NCBI RefSeq assembly: GCF_009917385.1
Contig: NZ_QWLJ01000021.1
Span: 1-64,000 of the forward strand
Length of the DNA stretch: 64,000 nt
Origin: Roseburia sp. 1XD42-34
Lineage (GTDB): Bacteria; Bacillota; Bacilli; Bacillales; Amphibacillaceae
Direction of reading: 5' to 3'
Of this stretch, positions 1 through 8,090 are shown piece by piece; the stretch's first letter is position 1, and each line of letters opens with the position of its first letter. The position numbers were made by a program, and so were the translations under genes. The notes under the pieces are model-generated. The model searched no databases and was not told the origin of the DNA. It worked only from the letters and a program-made list of their open reading frames with translations.

Positions 1-85
1 AAACTCCTATTATTCATAATTTTGGAACAAAATATCTTCGCTTGACTTTGAAATAAAAAGTTTATGCAACGCTAGTGTAATTTCC

Positions 86-294
86 TATAGTGAACAAAGG
101 CGAAGTGCGCCCGGTTAGCAACGTAGCGACTGAAGCGAATCAACTGAGATAAAGGAATCACGGTGAGGTACGAACCAATGATGACTTATCGTAGGGCGAT
201 TCGTGAAGTTGCCTAGTTGCTGGGCGCTGAAGCCGGACGTGGCTAAATAACTTAGTAAGTTTATCCACAGCTGCCAAATTTTATAATTTCCTAT
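86..294 (+). repeat. Dispersed repeat family A, copy A1
   Basis: Non-coding MITE-like element. It opens with GAACAAAGGCG, continues through a block with TTAGCAACGTAGCGACTG, then ATGATGACTTATCG, CCTAGTTGCTGGGCGC and GCCGGACGTGGCTA, and ends in an AT-rich tail TTTTATAATTTCCTATA. The same ordered blocks recur at 296, 5313 (reverse), 8091, 12436, 15521 (reverse), 25453, 31975 and 53673. This copy lacks the internal hairpin module present in A2 and lies directly beside it in the same orientation. A short reverse-strand open frame across it has no coding character. Confidence 0.8.
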
Positions 295-295
295 A

Positions 296-562
296 GTGAA
301 CAAAGGCGAAGTGCGCCTGTTTAGCAACGTAGCGACTGAAGCGAATCAACGAAAGTTTTAGGAAGCATGCTCCTGCAACAGGAGTATGCCGACGCCTGAG
401 CGGTAAGCCCGTTTTTAGTCGGCCTTCCTCTTAACCACGAACCGATGATGACTTATGGGAAGGCGCATTTCTAAAGTCGCCTAGTTGTTGGGCGCTTAAG
501 CCGGACGTAGCTATTCCGTTATATCGGTATCCCAAAGCTAAATTTTATGCTTTCTTATCTTT
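296..562 (+). repeat. Dispersed repeat family A, copy A2 (longest copy)
   Basis: Same block order as A1 but with the extra central module. Positions 365-389 form an 11-bp stem (GCATGCTCCTG, loop CAA, CAGGAGTATGC with one G-T pair). This is followed by GCCGAC...GTCGGC (from about 388) enclosing GAGCGG and AAGCCCG. The right end reads ATGCTTTCTTATCT. It is the fullest copy in the window and the best seed for a family search. No protein is encoded. Confidence 0.8.
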
Positions 563-657
563 GAACAAAGACTAATATATCAAGCATCCTTGAAAAAGAA
601 GAACGCTTTTTGGCGTGCGATGTTTCGCTTTCGAAGTTTTTCTTGTTCAGTAATTCA

Positions 658-763
658 CGCCTCCTGATATAACATTTAGGCGACCCATTTAGGTGCCGCT
701 GTCTTCCACTTAAACCTCTCTTTATCTTGCCAGGCTCCCCAAAGTGGCTGTCTTACACCTTAC
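658..763 (+). repeat. Dispersed repeat family B, 5'-truncated copy B4
   Basis: Matches the 3' half of family B. It has ACATTTAGG and CATTTAGGTG blocks, then CCACTT (706-711) able to pair with AAGTGG (742-747), then CTTACACCTTA, equivalent to the CTTACAGCACCTTA ending of B1. The first hairpin module of the family is missing. It sits between repeat A2 and the MATE gene. No open reading frame of note. Confidence 0.6.
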
Positions 764-870
764 ATTCAAGGAAAAAATGACATTCACTTAAACACCGCCG
801 TTTAATACTTTCCATTCCGGTCAAATAAAGGTAAACTAACTCTATGATAGCTTAGAAAGTTGGGATAACT

Positions 871-2235
871 ATGTCCTCAGAAAAAGTGAAAAGGCTCACA
901 TTGTTTGGTCTAACATGGCCTATTTTTATTGAAATCTTCCTACATATGTTAATGGGGAATGTGGATACATTAATGCTAAGCCAATATTCCGATAAAGCCG
1001 TCGCAGCTGTTGGTGTATCTAATCAAGTGTTGTCAGTAGTCATTGTGATGTTTGGCTTCGTAGCACAAGGGGCAGCTATCCTCATTGCGCAACATCTAGG
1101 TGCCAAAAATAATCAACAGGCAGGAGAAATTTCCGCCTTGTCTATTAGCTTAAACCTATTGTTTTCACTGTTTCTAAGCGTTGGTTTATTTTTTGGCGCA
1201 AAAACTATCCTGCAATTCATGGATCTTCCACAGGAAATTATGGGGGAAGCATCCAGCTATATGCAAATTGTAGGTGGACTTATCTTTATTCAAGCTTTAA
1301 TTATGACGCTGGGTGCTATTTTGCGTAGCTATGGATATACAAAGGATACGATGAATGTCACCATCGGCATGAATATCCTGAATGTCATTGGGAATTATTT
1401 GGTTATTTTCGGTCCGTTTGGATTTCCGGTACTAGGGGTGGAAGGAGTAGCTTATTCAACTGCAATCAGCCGTTTTGTCGGAGTTATTGTCTTATTTTAC
1501 TTATTTTGGAAACGAAACAGGGAAGAGATAAAAGTCGGATACTTTTTCCGTTATCAAAAACAATACGTCAAGCGATTATTGCAAATTGGTATTCCATCTG
1601 CCGGTGAACAAATTTCTTATAATGCCAGCCAGATGGTAATCACCTATTTTGTTGCACAACTTGGTACCATTGCAATTACTACGAAGGTATATGCGCAAAA
1701 TATTATGATGTTTATCTTTCTATTTTCCATTGCTATTGGTCAAGGCACGCAAATCCTCGTTGGTCATTTAGTTGGTGCTGGAGACATGGAGGCAGCATAC
1801 AAGCGAGTGATGAAAAGTCTCAAAATATCAATTGTCGTCTCATTAACGATGGCTACGATTGTTTACTTTTATTCCAAGCCTTTAGTAGGGATTTTCACAG
1901 ATGATACGACCATTTTAGAAACTGGAGCATGGCTATTATTAATGACAATTGTGCTTGAACCTGGGCGAGCCTTTAATTTAATTATGATTAGCTCCTTACG
2001 TGCAGCAGGAGATGTGAAGTTTCCAGTTTATATTGGTGTTGCTGTCATGTGGGGCATTGGCGTTACTTTTGCTTGGTTCTTCGCTATTTACTTAAATCTT
2101 GGACTCATGGGGATTTGGATTTCCTTTATTGCTGATGAATGGTTGCGTGGTTTATTCATGCTCCGCCGTTGGAAACAACGTAATTGGGTATCCATGAGCT
2201 TTGTACAACCAGAAAAGAAGCAAGACTCAGTTTAG
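871..2235 (+). CDS. MATE-family multidrug/cation antiporter
   Basis: A 454-residue polytopic inner-membrane protein with the two-repeat MATE layout: an N-terminal half of six helices (about 14-210) and a C-terminal half (about 235-435). Family members export drugs or metabolites in exchange for Na+ or H+. Typical features visible are an early P-I-F-I-E segment in helix 1, the G-N-V-D-T-L-M-L-S stretch after it, and an A-G-E-Q segment near residue 245 opening the second half. The start is ATG with a modest purine-rich site (AAAGTTGGGATAAC). It is monocistronic: the upstream DNA is repeat sequence and the next gene is separate. The substrate cannot be told from sequence. Confidence 0.92.
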   Translation: MSSEKVKRLTLFGLTWPIFIEIFLHMLMGNVDTLMLSQYSDKAVAAVGVSNQVLSVVIVMFGFVAQGAAILIAQHLGAKNNQQAGEISALSISLNLLFSLFLSVGLFFGAKTILQFMDLPQEIMGEASSYMQIVGGLIFIQALIMTLGAILRSYGYTKDTMNVTIGMNILNVIGNYLVIFGPFGFPVLGVEGVAYSTAISRFVGVIVLFYLFWKRNREEIKVGYFFRYQKQYVKRLLQIGIPSAGEQISYNASQMVITYFVAQLGTIAITTKVYAQNIMMFIFLFSIAIGQGTQILVGHLVGAGDMEAAYKRVMKSLKISIVVSLTMATIVYFYSKPLVGIFTDDTTILETGAWLLLMTIVLEPGRAFNLIMISSLRAAGDVKFPVYIGVAVMWGIGVTFAWFFAIYLNLGLMGIWISFIADEWLRGLFMLRRWKQRNWVSMSFVQPEKKQDSV

Positions 2236-2261
2236 ATGATTGATTTCTCGTTACGTTTATG

Positions 2262-2388
2262 CTAAAACTAACAAAGTACCTTATTTAGAAGGGCAAGGAA
2301 AATGAAGAGTATGTACAAAAAGTTGGTTATAAACAAGAGGCCGACCATCGTAACTTGGTGTTAATGTTTTTATATCTACTGCTATGAT
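2262..2388 (+). pseudogene. Possible remnant of a GNAT acetyltransferase C-terminus
   Basis: Between the MATE stop and the next gene, one frame (2289-2388) reads about 32 codons ending in KVGYKQEADHRNLVLM..., which resembles the last strand region of GNAT acetyltransferases (typically YEKxGFKxE...HRNLVLM). An adjacent frame upstream reads NKVPYLEGQ, so a frameshift may split the remnant. No start codon or ribosome site is present. This may be chance; confidence is low. Confidence 0.3.
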
Positions 2389-2445
2389 ATTTTGTACTGT
2401 CTACCCTTTTGTATACAAACTAAAATTAGAAAGAAAGTGATAGCA

Positions 2446-2691
2446 ATGGGTATTGTCGTAGTTGAAGTCTGTGACGGAAATGCAATCACTTCTATTGACA
2501 TAGAGGAAATTTTAGAAAAAGAGTTCCCTGAAGTAGCTGTACTCACAAATGATTGCCTATCCTTTTGCGGACTGTGCAGAGTAAAGCCATATGCGCTCGT
2601 TAACAACCGACGCATTTTTGGAAACACACCAGAAGAATGCTTGGATAAAATAAGAGCTGCGATTAAAGAAGAGCTGGCTATGTATGAATAA
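2446..2691 (+). CDS. YuzB-like DUF1450 small protein
   Basis: An 81-residue cytosolic protein of the DUF1450 (YuzB) family, whose function is unknown. The hallmark is a Cys-rich segment C-L-S-F-C-G-L-C at about residues 37-44 followed by KPYALV, which could bind a metal or Fe-S centre (inference). The ATG at 2446 is chosen because GAAAGTGATAGCA precedes it at proper spacing. An in-frame ATG 54 bases earlier lacks a ribosome site and would add a tail unlike the family. The gene is followed at once by a terminator that overlaps its last codons, so it is probably a single-gene unit. Confidence 0.85.
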   Translation: MGIVVVEVCDGNAITSIDIEEILEKEFPEVAVLTNDCLSFCGLCRVKPYALVNNRRIFGNTPEECLDKIRAAIKEELAMYE

Positions 2692-2706
2692 ACAGCCAGC
2701 CTTTTT
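2673..2706 (+). terminator. Rho-independent terminator of the YuzB-like gene
   Basis: GCTGGCT (2673-2679) pairs with AGCCAGC (2694-2700), followed by CTTTTTAC. The left arm lies inside the last codons of the gene and the stop codon is in the loop. Confidence 0.75.
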
Positions 2707-2740
2707 ACTTTTCACTTCACAAGGTTTTCAAAACATCCTT

Positions 2741-2844
2741 AAAGTGAACCTTCAAACAGCAGACTTCTACCCCTCATAATACGATCTATATATTCTTCTA
2801 CGCTTCATACTCCCTCCACTATAAACGATAAGTTTCCGATAAGG
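2741..2844 (+). repeat. Possible degenerate family B copy (B5)
   Basis: Begins AAAGTGAACCTTCAA like copy B1 (5079) and ends with GATAAGTTTC, a string also found just 3' of B1. The middle is too diverged or deleted to align by eye, and the family hairpin is not preserved. Confidence 0.3.
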
Positions 2845-2935
2845 AGCCAGTTATTGAGGCAGTTTGTCTAATTACCCTTTCCCAAAAAACAGTTTCGCTA
2901 GATTATGATACGCGAAATTTTGCAAGTTTCGCCTC

Positions 2936-3316
2936 CTAAGCCTTTAAATGTAGAATAACATCCATTTCTACAAGCGCATCTTTAGGTAGTTTACTAACTT
3001 CAATCGTCGATCTTGCTGGATATGGCTCTTGTAAATAACTACCATATATGTCATTCACAACGGAAAAATCATCCATTGACTTTAAATAGATTGAAAATTT
3101 AACCGCCTTCGTCAGATCTGTGCCTGCTTCTTCAAGAATGGCTTGAATATTTTTCAATACTTGCTTCGCTTGGTTTTCAATCCCTTCTGTCATTTCCCCT
3201 GTCGTCGGATCCATGCCTATTTGCCCCGACACATAAAGAAAATCACCTGCCGCAACAGCTTGTGAGTATGGCCCCAATGCAGCTGGTGCCTTATCTGTGT
3301 GAATTGCCTTATTCAT
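2936..3316 (-). CDS. ridA: RidA-type enamine/imine deaminase (YjgF/YER057c/UK114 family)
   Basis: A 126-residue protein of the RidA family, which hydrolyses reactive 2-aminoacrylate-type enamines/imines released by PLP enzymes to 2-keto acids and ammonia; it acts as a cytosolic trimer. The family signature P-A-R-S-T-I-E-V...L-V-E-M is at residues 100-118, with the substrate-binding Arg at 102. The N-terminal LGPYSQA and VSGQIG segments are also typical. The length matches the family. ATG is preceded by GGAGGAGATAGCA. It stands alone between two spacers. The pairing of RidA with the PLP enzyme gene some 4 kb away is only suggestive. Confidence 0.93.
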   Translation of the reverse strand: MNKAIHTDKAPAALGPYSQAVAAGDFLYVSGQIGMDPTTGEMTEGIENQAKQVLKNIQAILEEAGTDLTKAVKFSIYLKSMDDFSVVNDIYGSYLQEPYPARSTIEVSKLPKDALVEMDVILHLKA

Positions 3317-3355
3317 TGCTATCTCCTCCTTCTTTTCATCATACCATGGAAAAAG

Positions 3356-3985
3356 CTACTCTTCTGTTATTTTTTCTCTATATGCCATAACAGATTTAAC
3401 GTAGTATATATCGCCGTAACAAGCATCAAGCTCCTTTGCTCCATCCCGTAAGCAACGGTATTTTTCCTTGTCTGGATCGTTAGCATACATTTTTTGTGAG
3501 AATTGAATAGCAGCTTCCTGGGAAAAATTCTTTCCCTGTTCCCGAATAAAATCAACAAACCCCTTTCCAAAATTATAAGACTGAACAGCAGTTAGCAAGT
3601 CTCCATCCGCCGCTTCCAATGTTTTGGAAAAATAATAGACACCTTGTTTAATAGATAATTCCGGGTCCTTGATGCATCCTCGCTCGCCACAGTAGCTTTC
3701 TGAGGCTTGCATCGGATCGTCTCCACGTCCTCCAGATTCTTGCATCATCATGGCAAGGATGGTTTCTACATGTTTTTCAATCCCATACTGTTCAGCATAT
3801 TTGGCTACAAGCGGGCGATAATTTAATACTTGTTCACTGATTAATGTTCCTGTCTGTGAATCAGGTTGATTCAACAAAGTACGGTGAAAAAACAACGAAA
3901 TACCGATAAGTAATATAAATAATGCGATTCCAATTAACAATGTCCGTTTAACTGCTTTTGACAATCTTCTGCTGTCTTTCATCAT
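3356..3985 (-). CDS. Membrane-anchored lysozyme-like muralytic protein (YocA/CwlT N-domain type)
   Basis: A 209-residue protein with an N-terminal cytoplasmic tail, one membrane-spanning segment (about 14-34) and an extracytoplasmic lysozyme-like domain of the CwlT/YocA type. The probable catalytic Glu is E83 in A-M-M-M-Q-E-S-G-G. Further typical elements are DPMQASES, SIKQGVYYF and AVQSYNFG. The family cleaves peptidoglycan glycan strands and is often linked to conjugative elements, but nothing conjugative is seen here. The ATG overlaps no other gene; its ribosome site (AAAGGA) lies in the end of the upstream 3989-4411 gene, so the two are probably cotranscribed. Confidence 0.85.
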   Translation of the reverse strand: MMKDSRRLSKAVKRTLLIGIALFILLIGISLFFHRTLLNQPDSQTGTLISEQVLNYRPLVAKYAEQYGIEKHVETILAMMMQESGGRGDDPMQASESYCGERGCIKDPELSIKQGVYYFSKTLEAADGDLLTAVQSYNFGKGFVDFIREQGKNFSQEAAIQFSQKMYANDPDKEKYRCLRDGAKELDACYGDIYYVKSVMAYREKITEE

Positions 3986-3988
3986 TAT

Positions 3989-4411
3989 CTAATCCTTTAC
4001 TATCATAGCTATTAAAGTACCTATAATCCATCCGAATAATAGATGACCTAGGACCCAAAGTAAAAATGCTGCCTCATCATAAAGAGCAGGTGTACGAGTA
4101 GAAAAGCTTGTGGTTACATATAATATTGCACCTATTAAACTACTAATTAGCATATATGTGAATACGCTTTGTCTTTGGCCGATATGTTTCAAGCTATAAT
4201 AGATACATGGTACAAGTATGATAGAAACGAGAATATGCAACATAAATTCACTCATTTCATTTAGTGACCAGCTGTTTAATACAGGAATGTAATCAACATT
4301 TAACAGTAATGTATAAACCTGTTTTGATGTCATTTGTTCAATAAGCTTTAGAAAGCTTCCAAGACAGAGACCAGAGATAACTCCAATGATCATTAATTGC
4401 AACAGCCTCAT
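3989..4411 (-). CDS. Four-helix integral membrane protein of unknown function
   Basis: A 140-residue hydrophobic protein with about four predicted membrane segments (roughly 3-22, 55-75, 85-102 and 115-138). I do not recognise the family. The reading frame is real: it has a good ribosome site (GGAG, 8 bases before ATG), ends three bases before the lysozyme-like gene's start, and follows the compositional habits of neighbouring genes. The tight spacing suggests that it works with, or localises, the lysozyme-like protein; this is inference from context only. Confidence 0.7.
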   Translation of the reverse strand: MRLLQLMIIGVISGLCLGSFLKLIEQMTSKQVYTLLLNVDYIPVLNSWSLNEMSEFMLHILVSIILVPCIYYSLKHIGQRQSVFTYMLISSLIGAILYVTTSFSTRTPALYDEAAFLLWVLGHLLFGWIIGTLIAMIVKD

Positions 4412-4511
4412 TATTTGATCTCCTTTATTGATGCGATCTAAGGTACTTCCATATTATATTCCTAAATTACAAACCATAATAAGAAACATTTCAAAATACG
4501 TTAGGGAAAAA

Positions 4512-4751
4512 ATGAATATCTTCATTGTACAACTTATACTATTATTATTATCTACGACCATAGCTATACCCAATCCGAGATTCCTCTTGGCAAAAATGAG
4601 TTATCTACATTTTAAAACAAATTTAGGTTATGCGAAAGTAAGATTTCTTCATGGTATGTCTCAAGTTTCCCTCAACATAGCTATAACCTCTATATTTCCA
4701 GCACTCTATGTATGTACAATTTTATTATTTTTAATACAACAATTGTTTTAA
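4512..4751 (+). CDS. Hypothetical short hydrophobic ORF (doubtful)
   Basis: An open frame of 79 codons from ATG 4512 (an upstream ATG at 4428 would add 28 residues), with a weak TTAGGG site before it. The product would have hydrophobic stretches near both ends. No recognisable domain, and the gene is flanked by repeat DNA. It may be real, a fragment or chance; listed so that the stretch is not left blank. Confidence 0.25.
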   Translation: MNIFIVQLILLLLSTTIAIPNPRFLLAKMSYLHFKTNLGYAKVRFLHGMSQVSLNIAITSIFPALYVCTILLFLIQQLF

Positions 4752-4775
4752 AAAACATGGAAGAAGCGAAATGTA

Positions 4776-4990
4776 TCTAGTGACCGCTGAGGAAAAACAC
4801 TACGCTTTCCTTGGGCTGGCGCTCAGCCTACTCGAAAAAAGGCAGTTCTCTTTTTTCTGCGGGGCCATCCCACTGCGCTTTCCTACAGGACAAGGAAAGC
4901 TACGACAGTGAAACATCGCACGAAGAAAATGCGTTATTCATTTTCGAGGAGTCTCCACGTTCATCATCCGCTAGCTTAACAGTATCAACT
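4776..4990 (+). repeat. Bacillaceae-type interspersed repeat (family C)
   Basis: Non-coding repeat with alternating CGCTTTCC, GGGCTGGCGCTCAGCC, TGCGGGG and GAGGAGTCTCCACG segments and partial inverted symmetry. It resembles the GC-rich intergenic repeats common in Bacillaceae genomes (recognition from memory, not from a search). The open frames over it on both strands are low-complexity artefacts. It is followed directly by family B and family A elements, forming a repeat cluster from 4.78 to 5.52 kb. Confidence 0.6.
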
Positions 4991-5078
4991 ATAACACTCC
5001 ACAAACTTCCACTTAATGGGATAGAAAATCTTACAACTACAGGCACTATCGCATGATGAACTTTGTGACTATGTAGGT

Positions 5079-5251
5079 AAAGTGAACCTTCCATCAAGGG
5101 GGATTTCTTTCATCCCCCACTGATGGCTAGTAGAACAAGGTATGACCTAAAGGCCATTTACGAAATAAGGCATTTAGGTGACACTTAGACTTGCTGCAGT
5201 ATGGATTTTTCCATTCTTATGGTGGGGGCTTACAGCACCTTATATACCGGT
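5079..5251 (+). repeat. Dispersed repeat family B, copy B1 (structured)
   Basis: Starts AAAGTGAACCTTC. It contains a strong hairpin at 5091-5126 (CCATCA...GGGGGAT, loop, ATCCCCC...TGATGG), then two ATTT-containing half-repeats (AAAGGCCATTTACG and AAGGCATTTAGGTG), then CACTTAGACTTGCTGCAGTA and GGTGGGGGCTTACAGC, ending CACCTTATATACC. Copies B2 (42364) and B3 (59181, reverse) share the order of blocks. The hairpin arms differ in sequence between copies but still pair, as expected of a conserved RNA or DNA structure. Confidence 0.7.
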
Positions 5252-5312
5252 AAATGATGAATGATAAGTTTCAAACAAGGAAGACAACTACGTATTTTTT
5301 AAGAGATAAGAA

Positions 5313-5517
5313 AGTATAAAAATTTTGGCTTATGAGTACCGATATAACGGAATAGCCACGTCCGGCTTAAGCGCCCAGCAACTAGGCGACTTCACGAAAG
5401 CGCCCTACGATAAGTCATCATCGGTTCGTTACCTCTCCGTGATTCCTAAAACTTTAGTTGCTTCGCTCCAGTCGCCACGTTGCTAAACGGGCGCTCTGCG
5501 TCTTTGTTATCCTCTCT
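5313..5517 (-). repeat. Dispersed repeat family A, copy A3 (reverse)
   Basis: Reverse-orientation copy without the long hairpin module. Its two ends carry the clearest terminal inverted repeat of the family: GAGATAAGAAAG at the low-coordinate end and, read inward from the other end, GAGGATAACAAAG. The core GATAASAAAG is shared. A T6 tract (5306-5311) lies directly outside the low-coordinate end. It sits just after family C and B elements and just 3' of the lactone-oxidase gene. Confidence 0.8.
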
Positions 5518-5558
5518 AAAGCGATGATAGCAATGATATAACCATTAAAAGCTTGCAA

Positions 5559-6914
5559 TCATACCTCCGCAAAAATACTTTTTTGCAGCTTTGTCCTATT
5601 CTCTTTATTGTTTGTCTCCAATAACTTTGCAAAGTACGCGTTTAAAAAAATGCCGGATGGATCTAACTGTTCGCGGATGTTTAGAAATGCCTCCAGTTTA
5701 GGGTATACTCTGTGTAGTTGGGTTAGATTCATATTGTGCATTTTTCCCCAATGAGGTCTAGCCTCATATGCTTGCAGCAAAGCATCCATATCTTGAAAAT
5801 ATTTTTCATACGGCATCCCTTTATACATGTGAATAGCAATATAGGCGGAATCCCTCGCATAAGCTGTACTCAGCCATAAATCGTCTCCTTTCGCCATTCT
5901 AATTTCAATCGGAAAATGGACGTGATACCCTTCCCTTTCCATTTTCGTTCGAATAGCAATTAATGCTTCTGATAACTTTTCCAAAGGAATACTATACTCC
6001 ATTTCACGAAAGCGAACATTACGAGCTGTAGCGAAAAGATCATAATTTTTCGCATGAATAACGGAGGAACCAATGGCTTTAGCAGACAAACGACTAATCC
6101 AACGAGTTGTACGCGGTATGAACCTTGCTGTTTCTGACAAGAGTTGATACGCGTAGTTCTCCACTACCAATGCCTTCAAACGATGCTTTCTAACTGAAAG
6201 GGGGACCTGTTCAGATAAATTCATTGTTTTGATTTGCACAATCTCGGAATATGGAAACATAAAACATTCAAAATGTCTATTCTCAGCTATTAATTGCTTC
6301 ATATCTTGCAACAAATGAAGGAAATGTATTTTTCTGCTTTCAAAACGATACGTAGGGGCAGGAATAATCCGAATTGCCATTTCTACAACAATGCCTAATA
6401 ACCCTAAAGAAATAGCTGCCGCTTGCAAAGGCACTTCGCTTTGTGCATTTACAGTTATCACGTCTCCATCAGCGTTTACCATTTTCAACTCTACTACTTG
6501 TGTAGCAAGATTACCGAATTGAATTCCCGTCCCATGGGTTCCGGTGAGCGTCGCCCCCGCCAAACTTTGAGTATTAATATCTCCTAAGTTTTCCTGAGAG
6601 AACCCTTGCTCGGCAAGCTGTTTTGAAAGATCATACAAACGTGTGCCAGCTAATACAACAGCTGTTTGCTGCTCTTCGTCAATGGAAATAATTCCTGTCA
6701 AATTGTCTAGAGAAATGAGGTAACCCGGACTTGCAGCGATCGGAGTAAACGAATGTCCAGCGCCAATTACACGTATTTGTTGGTTTTCCTTTTTGGCTTG
6801 CTTCACGATCTGGCATACTTCGGCAATCGATGTTGGATACACTACTTTATGCGGTTGAAAATATACTGTTTCTGCCCAATTTTTCCAAAATGTTTCTTTC
6901 ATTAAAAGAAACAC
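5559..6914 (-). CDS. FAD-linked sugar-lactone oxidase (D-arabinono-1,4-lactone/L-gulonolactone oxidase family)
   Basis: A 451-residue flavoprotein of the vanillyl-alcohol-oxidase superfamily. An N-terminal FAD_binding_4 domain (about 20-165) carries V-I-G-A-G-H-S-F-T-P, GDINTQSLAGATLTGTHGTG and the Q-F-G-N-L turn. A C-terminal ALO domain (about 190-430) ends with the family's W-G-K-M-H-N-M-N-L motif. Members oxidise aldonolactones or alditols with O2. GTG at 6914 is the preferred start because GGAG lies 7 bases before it; an internal ATG at 6902 lacks that spacing. The start lies inside the end of the upstream aldolase gene (13-base overlap), so the two are coupled. The natural substrate is not known from sequence. 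Confidence 0.88.
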   Translation of the reverse strand: MFLLMKETFWKNWAETVYFQPHKVVYPTSIAEVCQIVKQAKKENQQIRVIGAGHSFTPIAASPGYLISLDNLTGIISIDEEQQTAVVLAGTRLYDLSKQLAEQGFSQENLGDINTQSLAGATLTGTHGTGIQFGNLATQVVELKMVNADGDVITVNAQSEVPLQAAAISLGLLGIVVEMAIRIIPAPTYRFESRKIHFLHLLQDMKQLIAENRHFECFMFPYSEIVQIKTMNLSEQVPLSVRKHRLKALVVENYAYQLLSETARFIPRTTRWISRLSAKAIGSSVIHAKNYDLFATARNVRFREMEYSIPLEKLSEALIAIRTKMEREGYHVHFPIEIRMAKGDDLWLSTAYARDSAYIAIHMYKGMPYEKYFQDMDALLQAYEARPHWGKMHNMNLTQLHRVYPKLEAFLNIREQLDPSGIFLNAYFAKLLETNNKENRTKLQKSIFAEV

Positions 6915-8071
6915 ACCCCTTCTCCACGATAAGTTGGAAAGCAGTCCACCACTTTTCCTTGGGAAACACAGATGATTTCATTAAATCGTTCGCAAATTTC
7001 TCCGGCTTTTGCTGCTCGAAATACGACAACATCACCTATATCCATGGACCCACGAGGAATAAAAACAGGCGTCTGTACTTCACCAGCGCCCTCTACCGAA
7101 ATTAATTTACTTCCCGCAGGATAAACCGGCACTGGTAATTTATCCTCGCCCGAGCTGCCTGAAGCAATATAGCCACCCCCTGAGCATGTATACACATTTT
7201 TTGCTGCTTTGCGGACGATAGGAAGTGTGAAAAACAATGCCGGTTTTGTTCCAATTGAATGTTTGTAATAATCAAACAGCTTAGGAGAATAAAATCCTGA
7301 GCCAACAGTTACCTCTGAAATCACCTCTTCCTTCACTGTTGTTGATACGCTTCCTGTTCCTCCACCATTTATCAGTTGCAACGGGAAACCATGAACCATT
7401 AAAGCTCGAACAAACGCATGGCGTCGTTTGCTGACAGCGGAAATGGATTGCTTCTTTAAAGCTTGCACCAGTTTATTAACTGCTATCCGGTTTGGCAACT
7501 CATCTTGGACACCAGCGATTTGCGCTTCATACCCCATCATTCCTATTAATCGTAATTGAGATTGTTTTTTAATATAGGCAGCTATACTTAATACATCACA
7601 AATTTTCCGCAATGGTGAACGGCGCACTCCGAAGTGAAATTGTCCGAACCTTGTACTCATATCAATATCTAAACATATATAAACAAGACCGTTGTCCTCC
7701 TTAGCTATCTGCTGGGTTAAATCTACTTGTTGTACGTTATCCACCATACAAACAATATGAGCTCCGTTTTTGTTTGCAAGAGCTATCTGCTTAAGCGCTT
7801 CTTTATCTATGGAAGGATAGGCAATTACTATGTCGTCAAATCCTTTTTCGTGCAAAAACAAAGCTTCTTGAGCGTTATAACACATTAACCCTTGAAATAC
7901 GCTGTTCGAAGCTAAAATTCGCTTTAAGACAGGAATGGAGCGAATCGACTTCGTAGCAATCCGGATTGTTTTGCTGTTTGCCTTGGCAGCAATAATCTTA
8001 CAATTATTGTCTAATTGATCTATATGAAGGACTAGTCGCGGTTGCGATTTTAATTCTGATCTGTTACTCAT
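6902..8071 (-). CDS. PLP-dependent amino-acid aldolase/deaminase (alanine-racemase-fold, D-threonine aldolase-like)
   Basis: A 389-residue protein with the N-terminal alanine-racemase TIM barrel (about 12-260) and a C-terminal D-threonine aldolase-like beta domain. The PLP lysine is probably K41 in T-K-S-I-R-S-I-P-V, at the position it occupies in this family. The INGGGTGS phosphate-binding segment is near residue 236, and the C-terminal metal-site-like regions are GGGYIAS and FRAAKAGEICERF. Relatives act on D-threo 3-hydroxy amino acids or D-serine. ATG is preceded by GGGAGGG at 6 bases. It is the first gene of a two-gene operon with the lactone oxidase, an arrangement I know from other Gram-positives but whose pathway is unknown. 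Confidence 0.85.
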   Translation of the reverse strand: MSNRSELKSQPRLVLHIDQLDNNCKIIAAKANSKTIRIATKSIRSIPVLKRILASNSVFQGLMCYNAQEALFLHEKGFDDIVIAYPSIDKEALKQIALANKNGAHIVCMVDNVQQVDLTQQIAKEDNGLVYICLDIDMSTRFGQFHFGVRRSPLRKICDVLSIAAYIKKQSQLRLIGMMGYEAQIAGVQDELPNRIAVNKLVQALKKQSISAVSKRRHAFVRALMVHGFPLQLINGGGTGSVSTTVKEEVISEVTVGSGFYSPKLFDYYKHSIGTKPALFFTLPIVRKAAKNVYTCSGGGYIASGSSGEDKLPVPVYPAGSKLISVEGAGEVQTPVFIPRGSMDIGDVVVFRAAKAGEICERFNEIICVSQGKVVDCFPTYRGEGVCFF

Positions 8072-8090
8072 TTTGTTCCCTCCCTTTCGT

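Noticed and set aside
115..327. 70-codon reverse-strand open frame
   Set aside because: Lies wholly on family A repeat DNA; the same translation recurs over other copies because the repeat recurs, and there is no ribosome site.
4811..5097. Open frames on both strands over the 4.8-5.1 kb stretch
   Set aside because: They translate family C and B repeats (low-complexity, symmetric sequence) rather than a gene.
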